Below, piece after piece: positions 32,414-41,421 of a stretch of DNA of 64,000 nucleotides. Numbering within the stretch: position 1 is the first letter of the stretch; every line of letters begins with the position of its first letter. The notes beneath the pieces were generated by a model. It was not told the DNA's origin. It worked only from the letters and a program-made list of their open reading frames with translations, and ran no database searches. Origin of the DNA: Intrasporangium flavum (lineage in GTDB: Bacteria; Actinomycetota; Actinomycetes; Actinomycetales; Dermatophilaceae); contig NZ_MLJO01000027.1 in NCBI RefSeq assembly GCF_001956915.1, positions 1 to 64,000 of the forward strand, written 5' to 3'. The position numbers were made by a program, and so were the translations under genes.

Positions 32414-35368
32414 ATGACGACACGCACCCGCGCACCGCGCGTCCTGGCCCGGTCGCTCGCGACCGGAGGCCTGCTCACGGCGGCCTGGCTGCTGCTGGGC
32501 CCGGCCGGCTCGGCGCACGCCGCCGACCGCTCGATCGACCTGTGGGCGGTCAGCGGCTCGACGAGCCTCCCCGGGCTCGCCTCCCCGCTGCCCGTCTGGG
32601 GCTACACGTCCGACGGCTCGGCGCCGACCGCCCCCGGCGGTCCGGTGCTCACCGTCGACGAGGGCGACCAGGTGACGATCACCCTGCACAACTCGCTGGC
32701 CGAGAACACGGCGCTGCACGTCGGCGGCCAGTCGCTCGTGCCCGACACGACCGGGGCCGCGGCGAGCGGCACCCGCACGTACACCTTCACCGCGAGCCGT
32801 CCCGGCACCTACCTCTACGAGGCGGGCCTCACCGCGAACAGCGAGCACCAGGTGGCGATGGGCCTCTACGGCGCCCTCGTCGTGCGGGCGACCGACCCGG
32901 CGCAGGCCTACGACGACGCCGGCACGGCGTTCGACGTGTCGGCCCCGGTGGTCCTCGGCGAGATCGACCCGGCACTCAACGCGAGCGCCAACCCGGCCGG
33001 CTTCGACCTGCGCACCTTCAAGCCGCGCTACTTCACCGTCAACGGCAAGGTGCACCCGCAGAACGCACCGATCACCGCGGCGTCGGGGCAGAAGCTCCTG
33101 CTGCGTTACGTCAACGCCGGGCTCTCCTACCGCTCGATGGGCGTCCTCGGCGCCTCGCAGCGGCTCGTCGGCGTCGACGGCAGCCCGCTGCGCAACGGCA
33201 CCACCGACATCTCGCGCAGCTACGTCGCCGAGACGTTCGGACCCGGCCAGACCGCGGACGCCCTCGTCACCCTGCCGGCGACCGCGACCGACCGTCGCCT
33301 CGCCGTCTACGACGCGAGCCTGACGCTGCACAACTCGAACACGGCCGGCGCGGGCGGCATGCTCGCCGTCGTCGCCGTGGCCGGTTCGGGCGTCGCCTCC
33401 CCCGACACGGCGGGTCCGGCCACGACCGGCGTCGCCTGGGCGTCAGGCACGCTGACCGCCACGGTCAGCGACGTCGCGACGGGCAACAGCGCCGTCACCG
33501 CGGCCGAGTACCGGCTCGACTCGGTGGCCGCCCCGCCGACCGCGATGAGCGGGTCCTTCGGCGCGCCGACGGCCACCGTCACGGCACCCGTCGCCATCGC
33601 GTCCGGCCAACACGTCGTCTACGTGCGCGGCCGCGACGCCGGCGGCAGCTGGGGCCCGTGGAGCTCGGTCCTCGTCACCGGCAACGACGTCGTCGGGCCC
33701 ACGACGAGCGGCGTCGTGCTCGCCCCCGACCGGACCAACGGCTCGGTGGCCGTGGCCGTCAGCGCCACCGGCAACGACTCCGCCTCCGGCGGGCACGCCA
33801 TCGCGGCGGCCGAGCTGTCGGTCGACGGCGGCTCGCCCATCGCCATGACCGTCGCGACCTCCGGCCCGGTGGCGAGCGTCACCGGCTCGATCCCGGCCGC
33901 CACGGTGGGCGCCCTCGCCGAGGGCAGCCACACGGTGTCGGTCCGCACGCAGGACTCCGTCGGCAACTGGGGCGACCCGTCCACGGCGACGTTCGTCGTC
34001 GACAAGACCGGTCCCGCGGCATCCGCCGTCAGCGTCGTGCCCGACCCGAACAACGGCCTCCAGCCGGTCAACGGTGCGACGCCGTCGGTGCGCCTGTCGG
34101 CCACCCTGACCGACAACCCGTCGGCCGTGGGCGCCGCCCAGAGCACGGTCGCGGCCGCCGAGGCGTTCGTGGACACGCTCGGGTCGCCGGGCTCCGGCAT
34201 CCCGCTCGAGGCCTCGGACGGGGCCTGGTCCGGACCCGTCGAGAACGCCTACCTCGACATCCCGCTCGCCACGGTGCGGCAGATGACCGAGGGCTCGCAC
34301 ACGCTGTGGGTCCGCGGACGCGACGCCGCCGGCAACTGGGGTGCGGCGGGCCAGGTCGTGCTGCACGTCGACAAGACGGCCCCGGCGATCACGGCCCTGA
34401 CGGCGACGCCGAACGCGGCCACGAGCACCATCACGGTGTCCGGCACCGCGACCGACGCGCTGTCGGCCCTGACGAACGTCGAGTGGTTCCGTGGCGCCGA
34501 CCCCGGCGCCGGCAACGGCACCGCGCTCACCGTCACGGCGGGCGGCGCCATCAGCGGCACCATCGACACGCACGCCTTCGCCGACGCCTCGACGACCTTG
34601 TCCTTCCGGGTCCGCGACGCGGCCGGCAACTGGAGCGCCGTCGTGAACCGAACGCTCACCGTCACCCACCAGCTGCGCTACTCCACCGCGGGCAACACCA
34701 ACCCGCCCGGGGTGGCCGGCACGGCGGACGACGCGGACATCTACCTGTTCAACGGCACCGCCCACTCGCGGCTGCACGACCTGAGCACGATGGGTGTCCC
34801 GACGAGCGCCAACGTCGACGGGTACAGCCGCGAGGACGACACGCACTTCTACGTCTCGTTCGCCGGCACGACGACCGTCACCGGCCTCGGCACCGTCCAG
34901 GACGAGGACGTGCTCTACCGCAACGGCACCACGTGGGAGCTGTACTACGACGGCTCCACGCACGGCGTCACCGCCAACGTCGACGCGATCAGCGTCGTCG
35001 GCACCGGCACCGGGCGCGTCCTCTACCTCTCCCTCGCGACGAACACGACGCCGCCGGGAGTCACGGGGGCGGCCGGTGACGACGCGGACGTCTACCGGTG
35101 GACGAGCGGCAGCACGTACACGCGGGTCCTCGACGCGACGACGGCCGGCATCCCGGCCACCGCCAACGTCGACGGCCTCACCTGGGTCGGCACGACGGAC
35201 TACTACCTGTCCTTCAGCGCCGACGCCACCGTCACCGGCCTCGGCACCGCGGCCGACGAGGACGTCATCCACCGCAGCGGCACCGCGTGGAGCACGTACT
35301 TCGACGGCTCGCTGCACGGCCTGTCCACGAGCAGCAACCTGGACGTCGACGCGTTCGACATCCGCTGA
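32414..35368 (+). CDS. Copper-site-less cupredoxin paralogue with Ig-like repeats and shared C-terminal module (MCO-C, 984 aa)
   Basis: AGAGGTGG supports the ATG at 32414. A Sec signal ends in GSAHA. Residues about 40-330 align with the two-domain fold of the previous protein (same RTYTFTASRPGTYLYEAG segment) but lack almost all ligands: ALHVGGQ, then SEHQVAMGL, and domain 2 reads GLSYRSMGVLG. Residues about 340-750 hold four Ig/Fn3-like repeats marked by SHTVSVRTQDSVGNWG-type strands. The end (about 752-984) has two ~115-residue repeats shared with the giant protein (NPPGVAGTADDADIY, VQDEDVLY). It looks like a structural third subunit and tether rather than an enzyme. Confidence 0.82.
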   Translation: MTTRTRAPRVLARSLATGGLLTAAWLLLGPAGSAHAADRSIDLWAVSGSTSLPGLASPLPVWGYTSDGSAPTAPGGPVLTVDEGDQVTITLHNSLAENTALHVGGQSLVPDTTGAAASGTRTYTFTASRPGTYLYEAGLTANSEHQVAMGLYGALVVRATDPAQAYDDAGTAFDVSAPVVLGEIDPALNASANPAGFDLRTFKPRYFTVNGKVHPQNAPITAASGQKLLLRYVNAGLSYRSMGVLGASQRLVGVDGSPLRNGTTDISRSYVAETFGPGQTADALVTLPATATDRRLAVYDASLTLHNSNTAGAGGMLAVVAVAGSGVASPDTAGPATTGVAWASGTLTATVSDVATGNSAVTAAEYRLDSVAAPPTAMSGSFGAPTATVTAPVAIASGQHVVYVRGRDAGGSWGPWSSVLVTGNDVVGPTTSGVVLAPDRTNGSVAVAVSATGNDSASGGHAIAAAELSVDGGSPIAMTVATSGPVASVTGSIPAATVGALAEGSHTVSVRTQDSVGNWGDPSTATFVVDKTGPAASAVSVVPDPNNGLQPVNGATPSVRLSATLTDNPSAVGAAQSTVAAAEAFVDTLGSPGSGIPLEASDGAWSGPVENAYLDIPLATVRQMTEGSHTLWVRGRDAAGNWGAAGQVVLHVDKTAPAITALTATPNAATSTITVSGTATDALSALTNVEWFRGADPGAGNGTALTVTAGGAISGTIDTHAFADASTTLSFRVRDAAGNWSAVVNRTLTVTHQLRYSTAGNTNPPGVAGTADDADIYLFNGTAHSRLHDLSTMGVPTSANVDGYSREDDTHFYVSFAGTTTVTGLGTVQDEDVLYRNGTTWELYYDGSTHGVTANVDAISVVGTGTGRVLYLSLATNTTPPGVTGAAGDDADVYRWTSGSTYTRVLDATTAGIPATANVDGLTWVGTTDYYLSFSADATVTGLGTAADEDVIHRSGTAWSTYFDGSLHGLSTSSNLDVDAFDIR

Positions 35369-35423
35369 CCCGAGACGGGCGCCGGCCTCCCCGGGCCGGC
35401 GCCCCGTCGGAAGGAGCGAGGCG

Positions 35424-35948
35424 ATGACCGCCCCCACCCTCACCGCACCGGACCCGCGCGACTCCGCCGACCCCGGTCGGGCCCGCCCTCCCCGACGGGC
35501 CCGGGCGGTCATCGTCCTCGTTGTCGTGGCGCTGCTCGCGATCGGCATCGGCGTGGCCACCCGGACCGCCGTCAACGCCGCCAACGACGTGCGCTCCGGC
35601 ACCCGGGCCGTCAGCGCCCAGGAGTTCGCGGCGGCCACGGGGGTCCAGCTCTCGCTCCTCGGGGTCACGGCGCAGGGCGGCATGATCGAGTTCCGCTACC
35701 AGGTCGTCGACCCCGACAAGGCGAGCCTGCTGCTGCACCAGGACGACCGGCGCCCGATCCTCGTCGCCGAGGACACCGGCGCGACGCTCGTCATGCTGTC
35801 GCGGCCGCACAACCACAAGGCCGACCTCAAGCTCGGCGGCACGTACTTCTTCATGATGGCCAACACGCAGAACGCGGTGCGTGACGGTACGAAGGTCACC
35901 GTCATCGTCGGCGACGTCCGCCTCGAGCACGTCGTGGCCCGCGCATGA
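35424..35948 (+). CDS. Small membrane-anchored extracytoplasmic protein in the copper cluster (174 aa)
   Basis: A Pro/Arg-rich cytoplasmic tail precedes one hydrophobic helix (VIVLVVVALLAIGIGVAT), and a ~110-residue extracytoplasmic domain follows. It contains LSRPHNHKADLKLGGTYFFMM, with an HNH and methionines that could handle copper, and ends in a beta-rich KVTVIVGDVRLEHVV. I do not recognise the family. It is placed directly before CopC–CopD with an ATGA overlap, so a metallochaperone or assembly factor for the oxidase is a reasonable but untested idea. Confidence 0.7.
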   Translation: MTAPTLTAPDPRDSADPGRARPPRRARAVIVLVVVALLAIGIGVATRTAVNAANDVRSGTRAVSAQEFAAATGVQLSLLGVTAQGGMIEFRYQVVDPDKASLLLHQDDRRPILVAEDTGATLVMLSRPHNHKADLKLGGTYFFMMANTQNAVRDGTKVTVIVGDVRLEHVVARA

Positions 35949-37915
35949 CCGCCGCGGCCCGCCGTGTGCCCGCTGCCCGGCGGGCCGCGCGCCCGACCCT
36001 CCCGCTGCTCGTCGCCGCCCTGCTGGCGTTCGCCGCGCTGCTCGCCGGCGCGGGCGCGGCCTCGGCCCACAGCGCCCTCGAGCGCTCCGACCCCCCGAAC
36101 GGCGGCATGGTCGCCACCGGCCGGACCAGCCTGACGCTGTGGTTCGGCGAGCCCGTGTCCGCGACCGGCAGCACCTTCACCGTGCGGCCGAGCGACGCGT
36201 CGGCCCCGCCGGTCCCGACGACCGCCACGCTCGACGCGTCGGGCGACGTCGTCCACCTGCGCACGGCGCCGCTCGAGCGGGGCACGTACACGATCGCCTG
36301 GTCGGTCGTGGCGACCGATGGCCACCCGACGCGCGGCACCGTCGTCTTCGGCGCCGGCTTCCGTCCCGACGGCGTGCCGGCGGGGGGCTCCGGGGCCGCG
36401 CCCGACGCGGGCCAGGTCCTCGCGCGGCTCGGCGACCTCGGCGGCACCCTGCTCGCGCTCGGCGCCCTGACCGTCGCCGGCCGGGTCCTCTCGGCGCTCG
36501 GGGCCACCGGGGCGCGGCTGCGTCGACGGGTGCTGCGCCTCGGGGCGATCGGGGCGGGGATGTCCCTCGTGGCCGCGGCGGCCGTGCCGGTGCTCACCGC
36601 GCAGGCCGGCCTCGACGCGCCGGCGTCGAGCGGGCCGGGGGCTCGCCTCTGGGCCGCGGTCGGCGAGGTCCTCCTCAGCAGCACGTGGGGCGTCCTGTGG
36701 CTGCTGCGGCTCCTCGCCCTCGCGGTCGGGCTCGTCGGCCTCGTCGTCGCGACCCGCCGGTCGGGGGACGGCGGGTCCGAGGCGGGCAGCCTTGCGCCGC
36801 AAGGCTGGACGCGCCCCGCCCGGCTGGCCCTTGGAGCACTCGTCGTCGCCGCGTCGCTCGACGGCTTCGCCGGTCACGCGTCGACGCTCCCGGCCCGGTC
36901 GGTGCCGGCCGCGGTCGCCGCGACACTGCACGTGCTCGCGGCGGGGGTGTGGGCCGGCGGTCTGCTCGTCCTCGTCGTCACCGTCGTGCCGCTGATGCGC
37001 CTGGACGCCGCGACCCGGCGCTCGGTGTCGCCGCGGGCCTGGCGGGCCTTCAGCCCGGTCGCCGCGGCATCGACCGTCGTGCTCGTCGGGACCGGCCTCT
37101 ACGAGGCGGGGCGGCACGTCGGGTCGCTCGCGACGGCAACCAGCAGCGTCTACGGCACCGGGGTGCTCGCCAAGCTGCTCCTCGTCGCCGTGGCCCTCGT
37201 CCTCGCGGGCTACAACACGGTGCTCGTCAACCCGGCGGTGTCCGCCCGGGTGGGCGACGTGCTGCGCCTCGGGCCCGGCTGGCGCCCGCGTCGGCACCGT
37301 CTCGCCACCACGGTGACCGTCGAGGCCTGCGTGCTCGCCGGGGCGGTCGCGGTGGCCGCCCTCATGACGTCGGTGCCGACGGCGCGCGAGGTGCAGGCCG
37401 CCTCGGCGGTCACCGCGCCGCACAGTGCCACCGTCGACGGCCTCTTCGTCACGTTCGAGGCCGTGCCGACCGGCGAGCAGCTGCGCCTCGTCGTGCGCAC
37501 CGAGGCCGTCGTCCGGCCGCTGCCCACGCCACCCTCGGGTGTCGAGGTGGGGCTCGCCCCCGCCGGCAGCATCACCCTGCGGGCCGTCGAGCCCGGACGC
37601 TGGGAGGCCTCCGCGCCCGTGCCGGAGAGCGCCGACTGGACCGCCGCCGTCGTCGTGCACCGGTCCGGGCGCCCCGACTCCGTCGTCCTCGTCCCGGGGT
37701 CCACGGCCACGGCCGGGGCCGCCACCCCGCTCGAGCTGGTCACGAGCGGCCTTGCCGTCGCGATGCTCCTCGGCCTCGCGACCGTCGTCGCCGTGCGGCG
37801 CCGACACCGCGCCACCGACTCCCCCTCCCACTGGTCACCCCCCGCGGGAGTCGGTGGCGCGGAACCCGGCCCGGGCACCGGGGACGAGCACCTCGAGAAG
37901 GCGATGACCCCATGA
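35945..37915 (+). CDS. copCD: CopC–CopD fusion, copper transport protein (656 aa)
   Basis: After the signal peptide the mature protein begins AHSALERSDPPNGG, whose N-terminal His is the CopC Cu(II) ligand. WSVVATDGHPTRG gives the other CopC ligands. About eight membrane helices of CopD follow, with conserved HASTLPA and HVLAAGVWAGG. The last ~170 residues are an extra extracytoplasmic beta-rich domain and a final helix. CopC–CopD fusions are common in actinobacteria and import copper or deliver it to exported cuproproteins (known). Overlaps its neighbours by 4 bases on both sides, tying copper handling to the oxidase genes. Confidence 0.92.
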   Translation: MTAAARRVPAARRAARPTLPLLVAALLAFAALLAGAGAASAHSALERSDPPNGGMVATGRTSLTLWFGEPVSATGSTFTVRPSDASAPPVPTTATLDASGDVVHLRTAPLERGTYTIAWSVVATDGHPTRGTVVFGAGFRPDGVPAGGSGAAPDAGQVLARLGDLGGTLLALGALTVAGRVLSALGATGARLRRRVLRLGAIGAGMSLVAAAAVPVLTAQAGLDAPASSGPGARLWAAVGEVLLSSTWGVLWLLRLLALAVGLVGLVVATRRSGDGGSEAGSLAPQGWTRPARLALGALVVAASLDGFAGHASTLPARSVPAAVAATLHVLAAGVWAGGLLVLVVTVVPLMRLDAATRRSVSPRAWRAFSPVAAASTVVLVGTGLYEAGRHVGSLATATSSVYGTGVLAKLLLVAVALVLAGYNTVLVNPAVSARVGDVLRLGPGWRPRRHRLATTVTVEACVLAGAVAVAALMTSVPTAREVQAASAVTAPHSATVDGLFVTFEAVPTGEQLRLVVRTEAVVRPLPTPPSGVEVGLAPAGSITLRAVEPGRWEASAPVPESADWTAAVVVHRSGRPDSVVLVPGSTATAGAATPLELVTSGLAVAMLLGLATVVAVRRRHRATDSPSHWSPPAGVGGAEPGPGTGDEHLEKAMTP

Positions 37916-39951
37916 CCTCCACCCACCGAACCCAGCGCACCCAGCGCACCCAGCGCACCCGCCGGTCCGCCGCCCTCGCCGCGCTCGGGGCCGTCACCCT
38001 CGGCGGCGCGCTCCTCGTGGCCCCGACGACCGCGGGAGCCGCGAGTCCCGTTGGCTCCCAGGGCGGCTCCCGGGTCGGTTCCCAGAGCGGATCCCAAAGC
38101 GTCACGGCATCGGGGCACGTCCGCGTCCTCGTCACGCTGCGCGCCCGCACCGACCTCTCGACGCTGCCCGCTCCCGGCCGCGCCGGACGCCTCGCCCTGG
38201 TCCTACGGCGACTGCAGGCCGACGCGGCGACGTACCAGGCCCCGCTGCTCACCCGGCTGCGCCAGCTCGCCGCGACCGGTGACGTCGCGGACGTGACGCC
38301 GCTCTGGGTCACCGACGCCGTCGCCGTCACGGCGTCACCGGGTGCGCTGCGCGAGCTCGCCGCACGGCCGGACGTCGCCTCCGTGACCCCGGACGCCGTC
38401 ACCGTCACTCCCGTCGCGGCGCCGGCGGAGCCGAACCTCACCGCCGTCGGGGCACCGACGCTGTGGGGCGCCGGCCAAACCGGCCAGGGCGTCGTCGTCG
38501 CGACCCTCGACAGCGGCGTCGACACGAGCAACCCCGACCTCGCGGCCCGGTGGCGCGGCGGCACGAACAGCTGGTTCGACCCGTACGGCCAGCACTCGAC
38601 GCCCGCCGACCTCAGCGGGCACGGCACCGCGACGACCGGCCTCGTCGTCGGCGGCGACGGCGCCGGCACGTCGTACGGCACGGCCCCCGGGGCGTCGTGG
38701 ATCGCGGCGCGGGTCTTCGACGACCGCGGTGCCGCGAGCGCCACCGCGATCCACCAGGCCTTCCAGTGGGTCCTCGACCCGGACCACGACCCGTCGACGG
38801 CCGACGCGCCGCGCGTCGTCAACGCCTCGTGGGTCCTCGGCGCCGGGCCGGGGTGCGACCTGTCGTTGCAGCCGGACGTCCGCGCCCTGCGCGCCGCCGG
38901 GATCGTGCCGGTCTTCGCGGCGGGCAACTTCGGCCCGTCCGCGTCGACGAGCGCCAGCCCCGCCAACTACCCCGAGTCGCTGTCGGTCGGCGCGGTGTCG
39001 ACCACCGACGCCATCTGGTCGGGCTCGAGCTCGGGCCCGTCGACGTGCGGCGGCCGCACCCGCGTGTTCCCCGACGTCGTCGCCCCGGGCGTCTCGGTGC
39101 TCGTCGCCGACCGCTACGACTCCTACACGTACGCGTCGGGCACGTCGGTCGCCGCGCCGCACGTGACGGGCGCGCTGGCCCTGCTGCTCGGCGCGCACCC
39201 GGGCCTGCCCGGCTCGACGCTCGAGCAGGGCCTCCTCGCGACCGCGCACGACCTCGGCACCGCGGGAGCCGACGACCGCTACGGCGCCGGGCGCGTCGAC
39301 GTACCCGCGGCCGACGCGTGGGCCGCCGCCGCTCCGGCACCGACGCCGGACCTCGCCCTGGCGCTCAGCCCCGCCTCGACCACGACGCGAGCCGGCGGCG
39401 GCGTGGCCTTCAGCGTGACGGCGACGCCCACGGGCGGGTTCGCGGCGGCGACGTCGCTGTCGGTCGCCGGCCTGCCCGGCGGCGCGACCGGCACCTTCTC
39501 CCCTGCCGTGCTCGGCCCGGGAGCCTGGGGCTCGACGCTGTCGGTCGCCACGGGCACCGGAACCGTGCCGGGCACCTACCCGCTCACCGTCACGGCCTCC
39601 GGCGGCGGGCTGACGCGCACCGCCACCGCGACCCTCGTCGTGACCGCGGTGCCCGACTTCACGCTGACGGCCGCGCCCACCTCGCGGACCGTCAAGCGTG
39701 GCCAGACGGCGAGCTACCCCCTCAGCGTCGGCTCGGTCGGCGGGTTCACCGGCGGCGTCACCCTGTCGCGGTCGCTGCTGCCGGCGGGCGCGACGTCCGC
39801 GTGGACCGTCAACCCGGTCACGGCGCCGGGCACCTCGCGCCTCGACGTCAGGCCGTCGACGACGACGCGGCGCGGCACGTACACGGTCACCGTGACCGGC
39901 ACCGGCGGTGGCGCCAGCCACAGCGTCGTGCTGACGCTCGTCGTGCAGTAG
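37912..39951 (+). CDS. Secreted subtilisin-like serine protease, S8 family (679 aa)
   Basis: The signal peptide follows a THRTQRTQRTQRT tandem repeat at the N-terminus. An I9-like propeptide spans about 65-165. The catalytic triad is D200 (ATLDSGVD), H237 (SGHGTA) and S412 (GTSVAAPH), with the oxyanion Asn in AAGNFGP (about N339). Two C-terminal Ig-like domains (about 480-679) follow. There is no C-terminal membrane helix, so it is not a mycosin. Last gene of the run, coupled to CopCD by ATGA. It may process the giant or cupredoxin proteins, or be a general exoprotease. Confidence 0.9.
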   Translation: MTSTHRTQRTQRTQRTRRSAALAALGAVTLGGALLVAPTTAGAASPVGSQGGSRVGSQSGSQSVTASGHVRVLVTLRARTDLSTLPAPGRAGRLALVLRRLQADAATYQAPLLTRLRQLAATGDVADVTPLWVTDAVAVTASPGALRELAARPDVASVTPDAVTVTPVAAPAEPNLTAVGAPTLWGAGQTGQGVVVATLDSGVDTSNPDLAARWRGGTNSWFDPYGQHSTPADLSGHGTATTGLVVGGDGAGTSYGTAPGASWIAARVFDDRGAASATAIHQAFQWVLDPDHDPSTADAPRVVNASWVLGAGPGCDLSLQPDVRALRAAGIVPVFAAGNFGPSASTSASPANYPESLSVGAVSTTDAIWSGSSSGPSTCGGRTRVFPDVVAPGVSVLVADRYDSYTYASGTSVAAPHVTGALALLLGAHPGLPGSTLEQGLLATAHDLGTAGADDRYGAGRVDVPAADAWAAAAPAPTPDLALALSPASTTTRAGGGVAFSVTATPTGGFAAATSLSVAGLPGGATGTFSPAVLGPGAWGSTLSVATGTGTVPGTYPLTVTASGGGLTRTATATLVVTAVPDFTLTAAPTSRTVKRGQTASYPLSVGSVGGFTGGVTLSRSLLPAGATSAWTVNPVTAPGTSRLDVRPSTTTRRGTYTVTVTGTGGGASHSVVLTLVVQ

Positions 39952-40029
39952 GCGCGGGGTCGGGGTCCGCCAGGTCTCGGACGGGTCACGGTCGCCGGCC
40001 GGGCCTTGACCCGTCGCGCCACGAACCCC

Positions 40030-40066
40030 TTGACTGCTAACCACTGGAATGCGATTGAGTGGTTAG
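40030..40066 (+). promoter_or_regulatory. Promoter with a 9-bp inverted repeat before the small secreted-protein gene
   Basis: TTGACT (40030-40035) is a fair -35 element. It is followed by an inverted repeat, CTAACCACT (40037-40045) and AGTGGTTAG (40058-40066), with a 12-bp gap. The repeat occupies the -10 region, suiting a repressor, and the ATG is only 9 bp downstream. Confidence 0.55.
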
Positions 40067-40074
40067 GAGATCCG

Positions 40075-40686
40075 ATGCACCGCCGCACGACCACCCCCAC
40101 CCGCCCCCGTACCGCCGGCCGCGCCCCGTCGCGGCACCCCGTCGCAACGACCGTCGCAACGACCGTCGCAGCGGCCACCGCAGCAGCCACCGCCCTCTCC
40201 GCCGCGGCCGTCGTCGCCTCGGCGGGCACGGCGAGCGCCGACACCCCGTGGACGCCGTACGTCGAGGAGAGCAGCTTCGTCGTCCCGGCGGCACGCTCCA
40301 CGTGCGGCTTCGACGTCCGCGAGGACGTCGTGAGCCAGGCCGAGGAGTACCGCACCACGGCAACCTGGCCCGACGGATCGCCGCGCGAGCAGGTGTGGCG
40401 CGGCGACCTGACGATCCGCTTCACCAACCTCACCTCGGGCGCGTCCGTCGTGCGCGACCTCGGCGGCACCGGCACCTACGTCTTCGCCGCCGACGGGTCA
40501 CCGCTCTCGCTCACCTCCCAGCACGGCCCGTTCGCCGCGACGATGCCGCCCGGCAGCACGCCCGGCACCGGCATCTACGTCCTGTCCGGCCACGGCACCG
40601 GCGTCACGTTCCACGCCGACGGCACGCGCTCGTTCACCCTCGGGCCGGCGGGCAGCGCCGAGAACCTCTGCACCACCCTGGCCTGA
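40075..40686 (+). CDS. Small secreted protein of unknown function (203 aa)
   Basis: AGGAG precedes the ATG. The Arg/Thr-rich N-region, Ala-rich core and ASAGTASA cleavage site give a mature protein of about 150 residues beginning DTPWTPYVEESS. It is beta-rich, with two cysteines (STCGF near the start, NLCTTLA at the end) that could form a disulfide. No membrane anchor. I recognise no named family. It has its own promoter and a following hairpin, so it is separate from the copper run. Confidence 0.75.
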   Translation: MHRRTTTPTRPRTAGRAPSRHPVATTVATTVAAATAAATALSAAAVVASAGTASADTPWTPYVEESSFVVPAARSTCGFDVREDVVSQAEEYRTTATWPDGSPREQVWRGDLTIRFTNLTSGASVVRDLGGTGTYVFAADGSPLSLTSQHGPFAATMPPGSTPGTGIYVLSGHGTGVTFHADGTRSFTLGPAGSAENLCTTLA

Positions 40687-40714
40687 CCCCACCGCCCCAC
40701 CCGACACCCGAACC

Positions 40715-40760
40715 GGAGGGCGCGCGCCGGGGAGCACCGCACAGGCGGCGCGCGCCCTCC
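40715..40760 (+). terminator. GC-rich hairpin terminator
   Basis: A 14-bp perfect stem (40715-40728 with 40747-40760) encloses an 18-nt loop, 28 bp after the secreted-protein stop. No U-run follows. Confidence 0.65.
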
Positions 40761-40794
40761 TCGCGTGCGCGTCGAGGAAACGCGCAGATCGCGT

Positions 40795-40822
40795 GCAACC
40801 TCCCGGCGGGTCCAGCCGGTCA
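40795..40822 (+). promoter_or_regulatory. Putative ECF-type promoter overlapping the sigma gene start
   Basis: GCAACC (40795-40800), a 16-bp spacer and CGGTCA (40817-40822) resemble -35/-10 elements of SigE-family ECF promoters. The expected start point falls at about 40829-40831, which would make GTG 40831 a leaderless start. Autoregulation is inferred. Confidence 0.5.
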
Positions 40823-41421
40823 TGGCAGGTGTGACGACCACACTGGACCTCGCAGGCGGGCCCGACGCCGTCCCGCCGCGACTCACGAGCCGTGCAGGGG
40901 GCGCCGTGGACCGGCAGGAGTTCGACGCCTTCGTCGAGGCGCGGTCGAGCGCGCTGCTGCGCACCGCCTACCTGCTGACCCACGACCGCGGCCTCGCCGA
41001 GGACCTCGTGCAGGCCTCCCTCACCAAGGCGTGGTTCGCCTGGGCCCGCATCGAGACCCGACCCGAGGCGTACGTGCGCCGGATCATGGTCAACACCTAC
41101 TCGAGCTGGTGGCGGCGCCGCTGGAACGGCGAGCAGGCGACGGCCGACCTGCCCGAGAGCTCCGGAAACCAGGACCCCCGACGCGGCGAGAGCGTCCGCG
41201 TCGATGACCGGACCGACCTGTGGCGGGCGCTGGAGCGGCTGCCCAAGCGGCAGCGCGCCGTCGTCGTGCTCCGCTTCTACGAGGACCTCTCCGAGGCCGA
41301 GACCGCCGAGATCATGCAGTGCTCGGTCGGCACCGTGAAGAGCCAGGCGAGCCGAGCGCTCGCCAAGCTGCGCATCGACCCCAGCCTGCGAACCGACTCC
41401 GCCGAGGAGAGTGCCCGATGA
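40822..41421 (+). CDS. SigE-family RNA polymerase sigma factor (199 aa from this ATG)
   Basis: Region 2 reads ALLRTAYLLTHDRGLAEDLVQASLTKAWFAW and region 4 reads LPKRQRAVVVLRFYEDLSEAETAEIMQCSVGTVKSQASRALAKL; there is no region 1 or 3. This is the actinobacterial SigE-like (SACE/ECF) subfamily. The start could be ATG 40822, GTG 40831 (favoured if the overlapping promoter is real) or GTG 40906. It is coupled by ATGA to a membrane protein that is probably its anti-sigma partner. Confidence 0.9.
   Translation: MAGVTTTLDLAGGPDAVPPRLTSRAGGAVDRQEFDAFVEARSSALLRTAYLLTHDRGLAEDLVQASLTKAWFAWARIETRPEAYVRRIMVNTYSSWWRRRWNGEQATADLPESSGNQDPRRGESVRVDDRTDLWRALERLPKRQRAVVVLRFYEDLSEAETAEIMQCSVGTVKSQASRALAKLRIDPSLRTDSAEESAR

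Noticed and set aside
37912-39951. Subtilase considered as a mycosin (MycP) of the type VII system
   Set aside because: It has no C-terminal membrane helix, carries C-terminal Ig-like domains instead, and is coupled to CopCD 13 kb from the secretion operon.
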